From Pseudevernia furfuracea (taxonomy: Eukaryota; Ascomycota; Lecanoromycetes; Lecanorales; Parmeliaceae), in the NCBI GenBank assembly GCA_022315425.1, contig JAIUPT010000031.1, positions 1,116,001-1,180,000 on the forward strand: a stretch of 64,000 nucleotides of DNA. The letters run 5' to 3'. The first letter of the stretch is position 1. Each line of letters opens with the position of its first letter. The translations under genes and the position numbers were made by a program. The notes beneath the pieces are model-generated. The model ran no database searches. It was not told the origin of the DNA and worked only from the letters and a program-made list of their open reading frames with translations. Shown in pieces: positions 1-11,386 of the stretch.

Positions 1-54
1 GCCTTCGAGTCGGCGCTTGCTGGGTACGTTCTGTCGCAAAGGCAAAGGAGTCAG

Positions 55-841
55 TTATCCTTGAAAACGGAGAAGATAGCGACGAAGAAGCGCATTGTGT
101 CCATTTACCTCGCTGCGTTTCCCCACATCTATCCCTGGACATCCACAGGTGTCTGGATGTTCGAGACACAAGATGGTGATGCATTGTCCCTCATGAGGTC
201 CGCTCGTGAAGCATTCGAAACCAATAGGGCCAGCATCACGGACTACGCAAGTCGTGGCAGACGGAAGTGATGCGGATGATGCGGAGGTTGGCGTTGAGAT
301 AACAGGGTCGCCAGTGGTCGGACCACATCCTTCATCGAGCCCACAGTCAGACGAAGCCGCGCTGCGTTTCAGTTGTGCAGGCTCCGGTGGCGCCCCTGGA
401 CATCCACATGTGTTCGGGAACTCGAGACACTCGAAGCTGATACACTGTCCCGCATGAGGTCCGCTTTCGAAACATTCTGTGCCAATAGGGACTGGTCCTC
501 GATGATGTGTGCATGTTGTGGCAGACGGAAGTGATGCGGACGAAGTGGAAGTTGTAGTTGGATCGACCACTATTGGACCACAGTCTCCTCCCAGCGGACA
601 TGGCGATGCGTCTCTTGGCGGGAGGGGGTCACCGGGGATTGCGCCGTGCGGGGTCATATCCACGGTGCAAGGGTTTGGTGTGTCAAGGGCACAAATGGGT
701 GGGGGAATGGGAGTTGTGAGAACACCTGGAAGGTTGTGAGTCAACTTGTTAAGAAGACGGATTGTCTTTGCAGAAATTGGAATGAGACTTACTACGGGCA
801 ACTAGGCTAGCCACGAGAAAGGCGGTAAATGAAAAGGCCAT
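55..841 (-). CDS. Secreted cysteine-rich protein with two internal repeats
   Basis: Two exons, 793-841 and 55-725, joined across a 67-nt intron (GTAAGT donor, CCAG acceptor), give 239 residues. The start at 841 opens a signal peptide (MAFSFTAFLVASLVARS), which the long downstream reading frame alone lacks. The mature protein has a Pro/Thr-rich linker and two copies of a module of about 47 residues beginning SLPSATTC and ending with TCGCPG. In each, spaced cysteines surround the blocks IG-ECF-SGPH-GQC. The even, conserved cysteine spacing suggests disulfide-bonded extracellular domains. I do not recognise the family and assign no function; an effector-like or cell-wall role is only a guess. 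The stop (TAA) is at 55-57. Confidence 0.7.
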
Positions 842-3319
842 CGTTGTTCTGCACTGACAAGACGTGGAAAGAAAATATTATGAGTCCGTCTAGCACCGAA
901 GACCTGAAATCTGCTGCTGCTACTTCATCATTCGTGGCAGTGAGGCAGCTTTTATGTGTCCTTTGGATCTCGTCTCGAAGATGACTGTACCTTGAAACCG
1001 AGGTTGCGTTCTCGGATCCGATGATGATACGCTGACCGGCCGAAGGGCTACACAGCCAACCGCCGTACTTATAAGGTTTTCATTGCTGGATAAAGAGACA
1101 ATCATTGGTTGGCTATCTGACAAGCCTGATATTTGGCTTTTTCCGCTTTGAGGTTCTACAGCTTGTAAGGCTCTTACCATTGGGTTACCTCGGCTAGTCA
1201 GACCGTGATGAAAGCACAACGTCCAGATCACGGCATGCCCGTCGGCCGAAATTTTGTAAAAACATAGCCGACAAAGTCAATGAGGGTCATTTCATCTAGT
1301 GAAAATAGGTAGGTTTGTATGCGAGGTTTTTGCGTAAGGTTGAGGGGCGAAACCAGATAGAGCGATGTCGGATTAGATCCAGGATGATTGATGGTGCAGG
1401 CAGGCATTTCTGATGGCGGAGTATCGCTAAATGGAACATTTGGTACAGGAGACCTTAGTAGCAATGACTTGAGACTGGGACTGGGTTTGCATATCGGCGC
1501 TGACACTCAGAATCTTACATCAGGTTTTGAGAGATTGCGACCGAGGCACGAACACGGTCAGCCACCACGATCAGATGACTCGCTATGTTTTGCGATGCGG
1601 TCAGCGCAAAGCACGCATCAGCCTTCCTCGAGTGCAAGGAGTTGTCGTTTGTAGCTTGTCTGCGAGGAATCTCAGCGTTAAATATATTAACCTTTCGTAA
1701 AAACTGGTCTCATTGATACGGTACAGGGCATGGAGAGGCAAGATATGTAATTCCGAGACTGATATTCTCGGATGGTAGGGACCAGTCTTGTGGAACACAT
1801 GATTCAACGTATAGATGTTCGTCATAGTGACTAATAAGGACTCCTGACCAACGTGGATTGCCAACACTGTACTGGGCATTGAGGATCGAGCAGTGAGAGC
1901 GGCGCGGGTGCTATCACAGGCGCACTACTCAAAGATTGTCTCGTGTTCGCAAAGCTTCTATCTACGGCGAACTTGCTCAGTAGCGCCATTGCTCTTCAAT
2001 GTCGACACCACATTGTCTTTCCCCTTTGCTTCCGCCAACGCCAACGGTGTTCTCCCTTCAGATCTCCTAGATTTTGAAATTGAACCAGGAGAATCTCACT
2101 GAGATGTGTTGGACGTGCCTAGATCATTCCACATGCATCTCATGTTTGTCCTTTGTTACATAGATCTCTTTGTCAGGCCATGGGTTATATACCCATGGAC
2201 CTCCTCCATAGACCATCATGCTTTTGCTATCACACTGCTGCACCTGCTGAGTTGACAAGATGTGAGTCATTGTGTCCTGCGATTTGTATGGTAACCCTAC
2301 CCCTCAACCTCATTTGCCAAGATCTTCGGGAACGTGCAGATTCCGTAAATCGAGCCGTGCTCGAGAGGTCAGACTGTATGTTGTAATCTGTATGGCCAGG
2401 TCAGAATTCGGACTTTCTCAGCTGACTGATGAAATCGCGATTCTTTATTCAGCAAATCTCAGGCAGATTGTCAGCACATGAGGCAGAATTCTCAGAAGAT
2501 ATTCAGCTGTATTGATCTTACAGTGCTGTGGGAGAAGAATAAAACCAAACTAAATCGAAAGACTCGTTCTCTCTCCGGTTTTAAACATGACACTTTGTAC
2601 GATTACAACATCTACGAAGGCATGAAAACAGTACTTCAACCTGTATTGCCTGACAAGCTGTCCTTCCTCTAAGACGGTCATACGCTTCATGGCGATTACA
2701 TGAGAGAGACGTGGCACCGACTCCCTCGACCGTAATCCCCGTGCAAAGTCTAGCTCCGGATAAAACTTGACGTTCCATCCTCTACACTATGCCTGTATCC
2801 GAAACATTCGCTAATAGCAACCTCGGCGAGGTCATGGTGAGGAAAAGCTCGTTTTTGTCACCTTGAATAGTTGATCAATGTTTTACCCCAGACGTGCTGA
2901 TTGTGGCAACTTACCTAGTCCCCGCGCAACTCCTGCACGCCCATGTCTTAGACAGACAGAGAAAATCGCCGTAGCAGCCTCCCAGACACTGAACCAAGAG
3001 TCTGTGTCTGAGTTACGTGATGCTGAAAAGATTTGCCCGACGCATTTGCTGTCGCCTGTGGACTCGGAAGTCAGACGGGGACAGCCATTCAACCCGAAAG
3101 AGTATGCTCAACGACTCACCCGAGCCTAGAACATGTGGGATCTTGACGCTGGCAGCAGGGTCGCTCTGCGGACCGAAAACCTGCGTCGTCGTCGAGGCTG
3201 GCATTCCGTAGATAATGTCCCTGCAGGATGCCTCCGAACTAAAATCTCCTCGGCACAACACCTGCGGTTTGTATACGCCCATAACCAAGGCTATTTTGCC
3301 GTCACCGCCTTCATGATGA
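842..3319. other. Gene-poor stretch
   Basis: Only short unconnected reading frames on both strands, many without ATG. I could not join any into a spliced gene and recognise no family, RNA gene or repeat here. Confidence 0.5.
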
Positions 3320-3980
3320 TCAGTACATGCTCTCGGGGCTATCGATTCTGCACGCTTGCTGGAGAAGCCTACCTATGTTTATGGCTAGCCCACCTTCGGA
3401 CTTGGCTGCTCCGCACTGCCTGAGCAGAGTAACGGCAGCACTTCGCATTTCGTTTAGACTCAGATGGCCGGTCTGAGCAGTATTGGAGATGATGGGTTGG
3501 AAGTAGCATAAGGCTTTATCTACGATTGGATCTTAGTATTAGCAAAACGTGCTATTGTGTACTTTGAACAGCTGGAGCTACTAGATCAAGGGTCCACTAA
3601 AGTGAGTAATCCATACCGCCCATGACTCTCAGCGGGAGGGGAAATACGTCTCCTTTTCGAGCTGGGGTTCCACGTTGTGCGTATGTGATCTGCGCCCGGC
3701 TGGGCAGGAAGTACTGGATGGCGGTCATACAATCGGCAATGTTGGGATCGAACCCGTAGCTTTTGCCATCACATCTGATACTTGGAGAGTCTTCGGGAGT
3801 GGCATTCACGGAGACGTTCACTTGATCGAACAAAGAGCTTGAGTTGAAAATGGCCGAAGGTAACGATATATTGACAGGTGCTGCCTGCTGGATCGTCTGA
3901 TCGCCACTGCCGTGCCGAGAGCTCGCCGGCGTAGCAAAACAGATGCGAAGAATCAACAGAATAGTGTGTGACAACCGCAT
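3320..3980 (-). CDS. Small secreted fungal protein, uncharacterised conserved family
   Basis: Exons 3617-3980 and 3320-3519 joined over a 97-nt intron (GTATGG donor, CGTAG acceptor, upstream CTAATAC-like branch site) give 187 residues. Without splicing the frame stops at 3597, which hides the second half. The N-terminus is a signal peptide (MRLSHTILLILRICFATPA); another in-frame ATG lies four codons upstream at 3992. The mature chain has a Cys-x-x-x-x-Tyr-Gly block followed by IADC, a run of hydrophobic residues, an R-G-x-P turn, an LPLRVMGD block and, in exon 2, CYFQPIISN, GHLSLNEMR and EGGLAINIG. This pattern matches a widespread ascomycete family of secreted proteins of unknown function that I know only by this signature. 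Four Asn-glycosylation-like sites are present. Confidence 0.72.
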
Positions 3981-4715
3981 GTCGTTGGGCATGTCTGCTT
4001 TGTTTCCGAGGCTGGGAATGCCTGTCCATATATTTCGGAGACTTGAAGCAGAGGCCACAGGCTAGCAAGGGATTGTACTGAGTCGCTTCTAGCTTTGGGT
4101 GTTCAGACGTTTGTTTCATGCACAGTCCTTTTTTGAAATCAGCATTGTAAAAGAGGCCAGAAACCTGATCGATGTCTTTTGCGCTATCATGACCCCATTA
4201 AATACATCAGACCCTACTTCAAGGGGCACCATCTCTGCCCGAGCAGTCGCCGTTCACCCTTGGGATGCAAGATTTACGGATCTTTAACATGCTTCTAGGG
4301 ATCAATCTCCAAGGCGTTGAGTGTGTGTTGAGCAGGGTCGTGGATTCACCTTAGTGATCTCTCTAGTTGACGAATCCGAGTCGGAAGTCCATACTTGGAG
4401 TTAATGATTTCTAAATGTCGTTCTGGTTCTGGGCTCCGGGGGTTGGCAACGCCATGACCACTTTCCAAGGCAGATATTGCACAGCCGCGTCTTTGCATTG
4501 ACCTTTTGCCCTTTTGCAGGTGGAACCGTGGAAGAGGCAGTCTTAGCCGCGGAACCCCCTTGCGCAAATCATTGACTGATGTATGCGATGCGATAGCCGC
4601 TTAAGACAGGGAATAACCTTCTGGCTATCTGTGCGCACATTTATTGGTATACCTTAGTAGTGCGGCAATTTTATGTAGATAAGTACGGAGTAGTCATCAC
4701 TCATCAATCAACATC

Positions 4716-4896
4716 TACGGAGGTCGGCAGGTAAAGTCCCTGAACAGCGCTAGTGGTAGCCCTAACCCTATCTTCGGAAAGCGACCCTATAGCTGAGTTC
4801 TAGGCGCATTTTCTAGGTAGCTCTTTAGGCGGGACGCTTTCCGAGGTCTTAGCCTAGGAATCTTGGCGTTCAGGACTTTACGTGCCGACCTCCGTA
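4716..4896. mobile_element. Hairpin MITE with TA target-site duplication
   Basis: A 177-bp non-coding element lies at 4718-4894 between TA dinucleotides (4716-4717 and 4895-4896). Its ends are inverted repeats of about 27 bases: the left begins CGGAGGTCGGCA and continues G-GTAAAGTCCCTGAAC; the right is the complement with one substitution and one missing C. Inside, a second inverted pair (TTCGGAAAGCG near 4775, CGCTTTCCGA near 4843) extends the symmetry, so the whole element could fold into one long imperfect hairpin. TA duplication and size fit a non-autonomous Tc1/mariner-type MITE. The termini do not resemble those of the transposon at 24998-26499, so that element is unlikely to be its parent. 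Confidence 0.85.
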
Positions 4897-7757
4897 TGCA
4901 CGTTTGCTAAGCTCCCGCTTGACGTGTTCGCAAGTTGATATATATCTTTAGGACATTTATTCTCGTTCCGAAGTATTCCTTTGTGGTAAGCTTTTTTGTC
5001 CGTGACAGGTCCTGAGTTTTCTGATCGAATCATTTTCCAGTCGCTGAGTCTTAGTCTCGCACTACCTGGCCATTTGCTTATAGATACGATATCTTGCTCA
5101 TACTGAACTCTTTATACGGGTTAACTACGTTTCTCTTCACAATGCGATCGTAATTTGGATTCGCACATACGGTGTTAGGATATAGCTATGTACCTCGTAC
5201 TCTAGAAAAGTTTCTCCATTTTGCTTTTCTTAGCTCCACGGCTTGGCCGAAGGAGTACCGTATCTCATTACCCACCTCGGCAATCTTTGACCCTACATCA
5301 GTACGTATGAGGCTTGCCTTGCCACTAAGACGGTGGGTCGAAGGTCACAAGACCACGGTGTTTTACTATTCGATGGAGAAAGGGTCTAGGAATTCGTTGG
5401 GGCTTCACCTCGTCACTTTTCAAGACGTAACACCCTCTTCATGCACAATCTCTTCTCATTCTTTGCTCTATGAGCAGGGGGGGGAGCACTCTGAAATCGA
5501 ATCAGAATTTAAATCAAAGCAAGTTGTGTTCCTCCAAATTCCTTTGAGGTGCTACACTCCGGGCTCTCTGCCATCGATGTTCTGTAATCACAGTCCATCA
5601 ACCTCATCGCTGCAGGAGAGGTCTTTTTGTTGCTAGCAACTGGGATATTGTATAAGAATCAGGTGTTTTGATTGATGGTGATGTTGTTTGACTTTGCTCG
5701 TAGAGGAGATGCCAGGTCCGCCAAGACCAAGCGCCAAGCTTTTCCAATTGTGGGTGCCAGCAGAAAAATCATGATGTTCTATCAAAGCGACGAATCAATA
5801 ATGTGCAACGCTGAAAGTAGCAGAGGATCAGTCTCTTGACTTCCACAAATACAGTCCAACGTCTATGTGCTGTTATTATGACGGCGCCAAGTATGCTTGC
5901 CTGCGAAGCGAAGAGTTACTAACGCTAGGAGAGAATGGATCTATCCTGCATGCATCAAGGTTCTGATGTTCACATAGCAGAGCAACAAAGAGCACTGTAG
6001 CAACTCTCTTGGAGCGATGTCCGAGATCTCACTACCATCTCCTCTACGTGGCCGTTCTCAGCGTCCACTGTGTGGTAGGAAGATTAGTGAGAGTGTAAGC
6101 GGTCAAAGTGCGGGTTCTTGTATGCTTCAGATCAAGTAACTTGGGCTTGTCTCGTCTGCCTCAAGTTCGAACATTTTCTTTCTGGTAAGCACTCTCGACT
6201 ACAACGCCACCCGCTGAATTTGTCCCGACCCGTCAGAATCTACAATCAAAACAAGTAGAGCAATTATCTAACATGTCTCATGATAGTAGCTAAACAGTAG
6301 GGCGATTTGCTGTTATTGCTGATGCGAGCCGCTCTCAAATCGCCAACTCACTTTGTCCCCCACATTCAGCGCACATCATTTAACCAGTAGTCTCTTCTGC
6401 ACGGGCAATGTCATTCATCTAGCTTACCTAGCAAGATTACCTGGTTTACACATCAGTCAAGGCCTCTAAGCTAGTAAGTTCCCCCTTTTTCTACCATCTT
6501 CTGTCACTGATGCTTTTCTCATCTCCAAAAGAATCCAGATCTGTTCAAAACAGCGACAAATACACTTAGTCCCTACTCTGCACTACGGCTTAGCAATCTT
6601 GATTCATGTATACGCCACGGCTAAGTATTTCGGATAGCGAAAGGTCAGCGTCTGAGGATACCATCTCATTTCTTTGGCCTGACCTCAAGACGCCTGAAAT
6701 GAGCAACATCTTTGACCTTCTCGCCAACGAGGCCGAACCCTCCTTGAAAAGCTACGATCGTGGGGGCAGAATATATCTGCCAGAGTCCGCAACAAGTGGT
6801 AGATTTGGCAAGTTGTGAAAATGTCTCGTCAATCCTAAATGACCACTGGGAACGTCTAATCCAGTTGTACTTATGGCTGGGCTGCTCAATCTCTCCCCCC
6901 CCACCAATAACTTCGCAACAGCACAATATCATTGACATCTCAGCAGCAATTTATACAGGGGAGCACAAAAACTTCATTAAGTGCGACAAACAATGTTTCA
7001 AGCGGGAGAAAGCCCGTATTGACCATTAGAATGGCACATAGATAAGTGTCGGGTCCAAATTCGACAATGATACCACCAGTCCACCACTAGGACACGATGA
7101 GATTCGGGAATTTATCAGTTTGTAGGTAACGTTGCAATTTCCTTTTTCACGCTAGAACATGCTATAAGTTCTTTTGAAGCGAATACGAGAAAAGGTCAGT
7201 GAGAAAAGCAGGCGGCGAGGCGCAGTAACCGGAACCACCGAACAAGAAGAATACATGGTGCGAGCTACACGAGAGCTCGTGTATAAATCACGTGGGGTTG
7301 AATTTTTCTGCGCTATACTTAGTTCAATCAGGAACATGATATCATTGCTTGTAACACTACTCAGTACCCAATACTACCTCGTGCCATGGTTCTGCGAACC
7401 AGCATTTGCCAGATATGTTACCTCAAGAAGAGTCTTGTCCCAGAACCCGAAGACTCTAAGAATTAGGCTTTGCTCTTCACAAGCCTTGTTTTGTCAGTCG
7501 CTAGTCATGTTCGCGATGTAACAACATTGTCTGATCCTCGCGCCGGAAACGGAGAGACACGGATGGCCGATCAAGTACGAGTAAAGCCCACCTCCTCCAG
7601 CAGACACGTAAGCTCCGAGAAAGAGACCCACATGCTCAATGTTCCGCGATACCATCCCTGACCTTGGCGCCAGCGACATCCTCTAGCCAACCGGGGTGGA
7701 TCACGGAAGGTTGGTGAAGTACGAAACTCTTCGTAAGTCCCCTCGCCGCATCATTCA

Positions 7758-7803
7758 CAATTCATCAAACTCGAGCACGGCAATTCATCAAACTCGAGCA
7801 CGG
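7758..7803. repeat. Tandem duplication, 2 x 23 bp
   Basis: Two perfect adjacent copies of a 23-bp unit starting CAATTCATC and ending GCACGG. No gene context explains it. Confidence 0.9.
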
Positions 7804-8151
7804 CAGCCCAGTTCTTCAGCCGTTCGAGTTTGGCTGCCTCGATGCCGAATATAGCCAATTCTGCCAATGTTTACGGACTGAAAAACGTTGGCTCCCCGTG
7901 CCGTCCACGAAGCGTCTAAATTAGAACGCAGAGGGGGGGAACGTGCCCTAGCTCAGAGATACCTGAGAGTATTATGGAAAGTAAACATCGAAGTAATATA
8001 TAAGGGTACTGAAATTCCCCTTCTCTGCATTCTTCCCATTATCCACACGAAGTTCAGGGACAAGACCGATTTTCTGAAAGGCAGCTTAGAACCCATTTCG
8101 TCCTTAACTTTCCCATTACTATATTGAAAGTTCGAAACATTCACCACCAAG

Positions 8152-9024
8152 ATGCATCGCTCCATGATCTTTTTGGCACATGCCTTCGCCATGGTCGCTC
8201 CAGCCTTGGGTGAAAACACAGTTTATACCAGCGGAATCACCGGCGGCTCGCATCCCATGATCACGCCCCTTGCCAAACCCGACACTCCGGTTGTCGGCCC
8301 AATTACCATCAGCGTCACCAATTCGTTCGGAAGCGATGGCGGGTCAGCGCATCCCCTTGCCCGTGCGTCCTTGCCCACGTATGCTTTACTAACACCCCCT
8401 ACAGCCAACTATACGCCTCGTTTGGCCATAACCCTGGCTCTCCGACCGCCATCAGCGCACCCACCAACGGGCCCATCGGCAGCTCCTTCCAAGCCGTCTA
8501 TCCAGCCGGTTGGGCTGGCCGCATCGCAATCGGCAAAGACAACGATCCAGCATACATCAACCGCGGCAGTTTGATCGAAGCGAGCTACATCGACAACCAG
8601 CCCTCCTTCGACGTGAGCTACGTCCAGGGTTTCAGCATTCCCGTAAGTCCTGCATTGCCCCCCCCCCCCACCCTTTTTATATATATATACCCATCGTTAT
8701 GCAAGCAAGTCTTTTTTAATTCACACACGGGTCGTCACGTAGATTGTCTGCTCGTGCAGCAACACATACTTTACCGGCTGCAACATCCCGCTCTACCACG
8801 ACAATGGCGCGGCGTGCCCGTCCCCGGGCCCCAGCAGCCTCTGTTTCAACCCGCTGAGCGACAGCGCGCAGTCGACGGGCGTGGCCGCGCAGGCATTCTT
8901 TGAACCCTGTGCTGGGGCGGCGTTCACGTATCCGAACGATGTCGGGGCCATTGCGGGGTGTGCGTCGAATTTGATTAGCTGCTGTATTGGTAGTACTTGT
9001 CCGACCGACCCGAAGCAGTCGTAA
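8152..9024 (+). CDS. Secreted thaumatin-like (osmotin-fold) protein
   Basis: Exons 8152-8342, 8405-8642 and 8743-9024 give 236 residues. The first splice (donor GTCAGC, acceptor CTACAG preceded by a CTAAC branch site) restores the phase 2 frame reading SDGGQLYASFGHNPGSP; the second is GTAAGT to ACGTAG. The chain has a signal peptide ending near ALG, then a beta-rich core with WAGRIAIG, GSLIEASY and SYVQGFSIP. A cysteine-dense C-terminal half follows (VCSCSN, GCNIPLYH, CFNP, EPCAGAAFTYPND, CCIG). These are the landmarks of fungal extracellular thaumatin-like proteins. Family members are secreted and some bind or cleave beta-glucan; which applies here is not visible. Intron 2 holds a C10 run and a TA repeat, and a G22 tract lies 140 bases past the stop. 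Confidence 0.85.
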
Positions 9025-11386
9025 GGTGGCTGCTAGGCCGACTGGGGAGGCCGGAGGAGGCATCTTCACGCTTTGGTGGACTGCAGGGTCTGGGAGTAGG
9101 TTAATTGGAAGAGAAAGACGAGAGTGATGATGGCATCTTTTGTATATTAGATAGAAAAAATAGGGGGGGGGGGGGGGGGGGGGGAAGAAAAGGAAGAAAA
9201 GGAAGAAAAGAATAAAAACAGTCCTTATCTCCAAATCCAAATTTTGTGCGATCTAAAAATATCATTGGCCGATGTTTAAACGTCTCTTGGTCTTAGTGAA
9301 TAAGAGGTCGAGACTGCTGAGACGTGAAGATAGTCGCGGAAGGTTTTTTGCAAAGAGACGTTGCCGTGCAGAGACGAGAACGTAAGGAAAATGGACTTCA
9401 CTCAAATCTTTATCAGCTGAATAGATTTCTAGCTACCTCTTCAAAACTAACCAACAATCCTCCCCATGTTTCCAGACTGCCTCACTCTTCATAATGATTC
9501 CTAGAAGCCAAGTTCCAGGACTAAAAATATCGTTCTTGACCTTGAACGGAGAAGCTTATTTCCAGTCCCAATGCAACTATAAATCGCTTCCACTGCCGTA
9601 TAAGCAGCTGCAACGTATGGATAATTTAGTGTGATAACAATGGAATGCCGGTGTACCGGAAGAAGCTCTTGACCTGTGACTTTTCTCCGATCCCTCCGTA
9701 GCGAGCCCGACAGCCTTCGAACTGGAACACAAAGTGTGTCGAAACTCACTGAAGTGGGAGCTCAGCAACGCAGTGAGTACGTCCGCGTTCCGCAAGAATG
9801 AAACCCTTATCCCAGGGGGTATTATTCGACTCGGAGACGATCTCCATAGTGCGCGCGGGCATGCGCGCGGGCGGTGAGATATCAGGAGACGAATGGTTAT
9901 GGATTGGAGCAATGCCTGGCCCACTGGTAGTCTTTCGTTCGACCGAAATAAGCGACTAGAGACACTGTCCGAAACTCCTATTCGGCTTGGACCGACGTAT
10001 TGAAAGCAGGTTGGAACTCACATTTCATCGGACGCGGCTATGGTGATTAATCGCTGGTACAATGTTGCACAAGCACAACATGGAAAGGCGAGAGACATAA
10101 GGGATCGAGTCTACGGGTATTCATAGACTTCCTGCTATTCTACTACCTGAATTTCGGATCCCTAGTATAGTTCTGGTTGAGCACTGCAGCCATCATTCAG
10201 ACATTAGCAATAGAACTCACGTGGAGATTTGCTAGCTATATAAGACGTAAGAATCATCGAGGGTCATTCATGACCTATGAGTATGGAATGAAACCTGTCC
10301 CAAGCCGACGGTTACCTCGTATGTCGAACGGCGCCGAAGTCTATCGGGACCTCGGCTGGTCAAACGTAGAGCCACATTTTCATCTTGTAGGCTTCTTGAG
10401 AAGAACAAAACTAATTTGTAAAGTGTCGGGTAGGCCGCTTTCAGCATCTCATTTTCAACAGCCATGAGAAGGAAAGTAGAATCGAGAAGGAAAACATCCT
10501 TCAAGGGTTCAATAAGTCCGATCAGTACTTCGAATACAGGGCTCTCGCTACGATGGAGAATGGGAAGCGTTCCTCGTAAGCTCATCCATCCATGTATGGC
10601 ACAGTGACACTGGCGGAAAACCGGCTTTTCAAAAACTCTCACAGGATCACTTCGACGGTTTGAGTCTTGACGCCATACCTAGACTTGGGGCTCGATTCCC
10701 GAAGGTGTTAAAGAACGAAGCGTTCTGTGGATTGGAGACTCTGTGGTGAGGAGAGAACAGGATGCAGTGGGGCAGTGCCGAGCAACGGAAAGGTTTTTGG
10801 TCAAATGGAGACTGTACCAACGACTCCAAGAAAACAACCACCGGACGTACAACAGAACTCTCAAAGAAAGAGCGCTGTCCCGCCTTCGGCAGGTTCTGGA
10901 CTCGACAACTTTCAGACTGTCTTCCTCCAATGTTGCAGGATCTTCTGATTACGCGGAGACGCACTTACACTATCTCCTACTCAGTCTTCGAAGCAAGCCG
11001 GGGCCGAATACAAGGAAGGTGTCTCAAGAAACAAATCGCAAGGGCATAGTCCCGTGCCAGATGCTGCTGGACGGAAGTAAGACAGAACGTTCGATCCTGT
11101 AAGGGGTCTCTGGTATCAGCACTCAGATGGCCGTGATACCTATTTGAAAGACGGGTCTGCGCCCGTAACGCGCGAATTTAGTGTGTGTAGGACGCCTTGG
11201 CTTTATGTTTCAATAGATCGTGTTGTGTTTCTCGATATAGTCCGGCTTGATAATTGTGAATCTCGCATCTTAGAAGTCAAGCGCCAAGGCACATCTCCGA
11301 ATTTGATCCGAATTTCACACCATGCTGTTCAATAATGAAGTCAGCACCGATTGTAGTGGTGGTATCACAAATGAATTCTCTCGAAT
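9025..11386. other. Gene-poor stretch with a G22 homopolymer
   Basis: A run of 22 G residues sits at 9163-9184. Overlapping frames of 60-125 codons on both strands between 9.5 and 11.1 kb show no family resemblance and no convincing splice connections; I annotate no gene. Confidence 0.5.

Larger units (their letters stand above)
3993..8151. other. Gene-poor stretch containing one MITE
   Basis: Apart from the hairpin element at 4716-4896 and a 23-bp tandem duplication at 7758-7803 I see no supportable gene. The longest frame (5172-5636) has no ATG at its reported start and no recognisable domain. Confidence 0.5.

Noticed and set aside
3133..3423. Plus-strand 96-codon frame
   Set aside because: It overlaps the second exon of the minus-strand secreted-protein gene, which is much better supported.
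5172..5636. 154-codon open frame on the plus strand
   Set aside because: No ATG at its start, no splice partners, no recognisable domain and composition like the surrounding non-coding DNA.
10268..11102. Overlapping frames of 96-124 codons on both strands
   Set aside because: None has a recognisable motif or coherent splice structure; likely chance frames.
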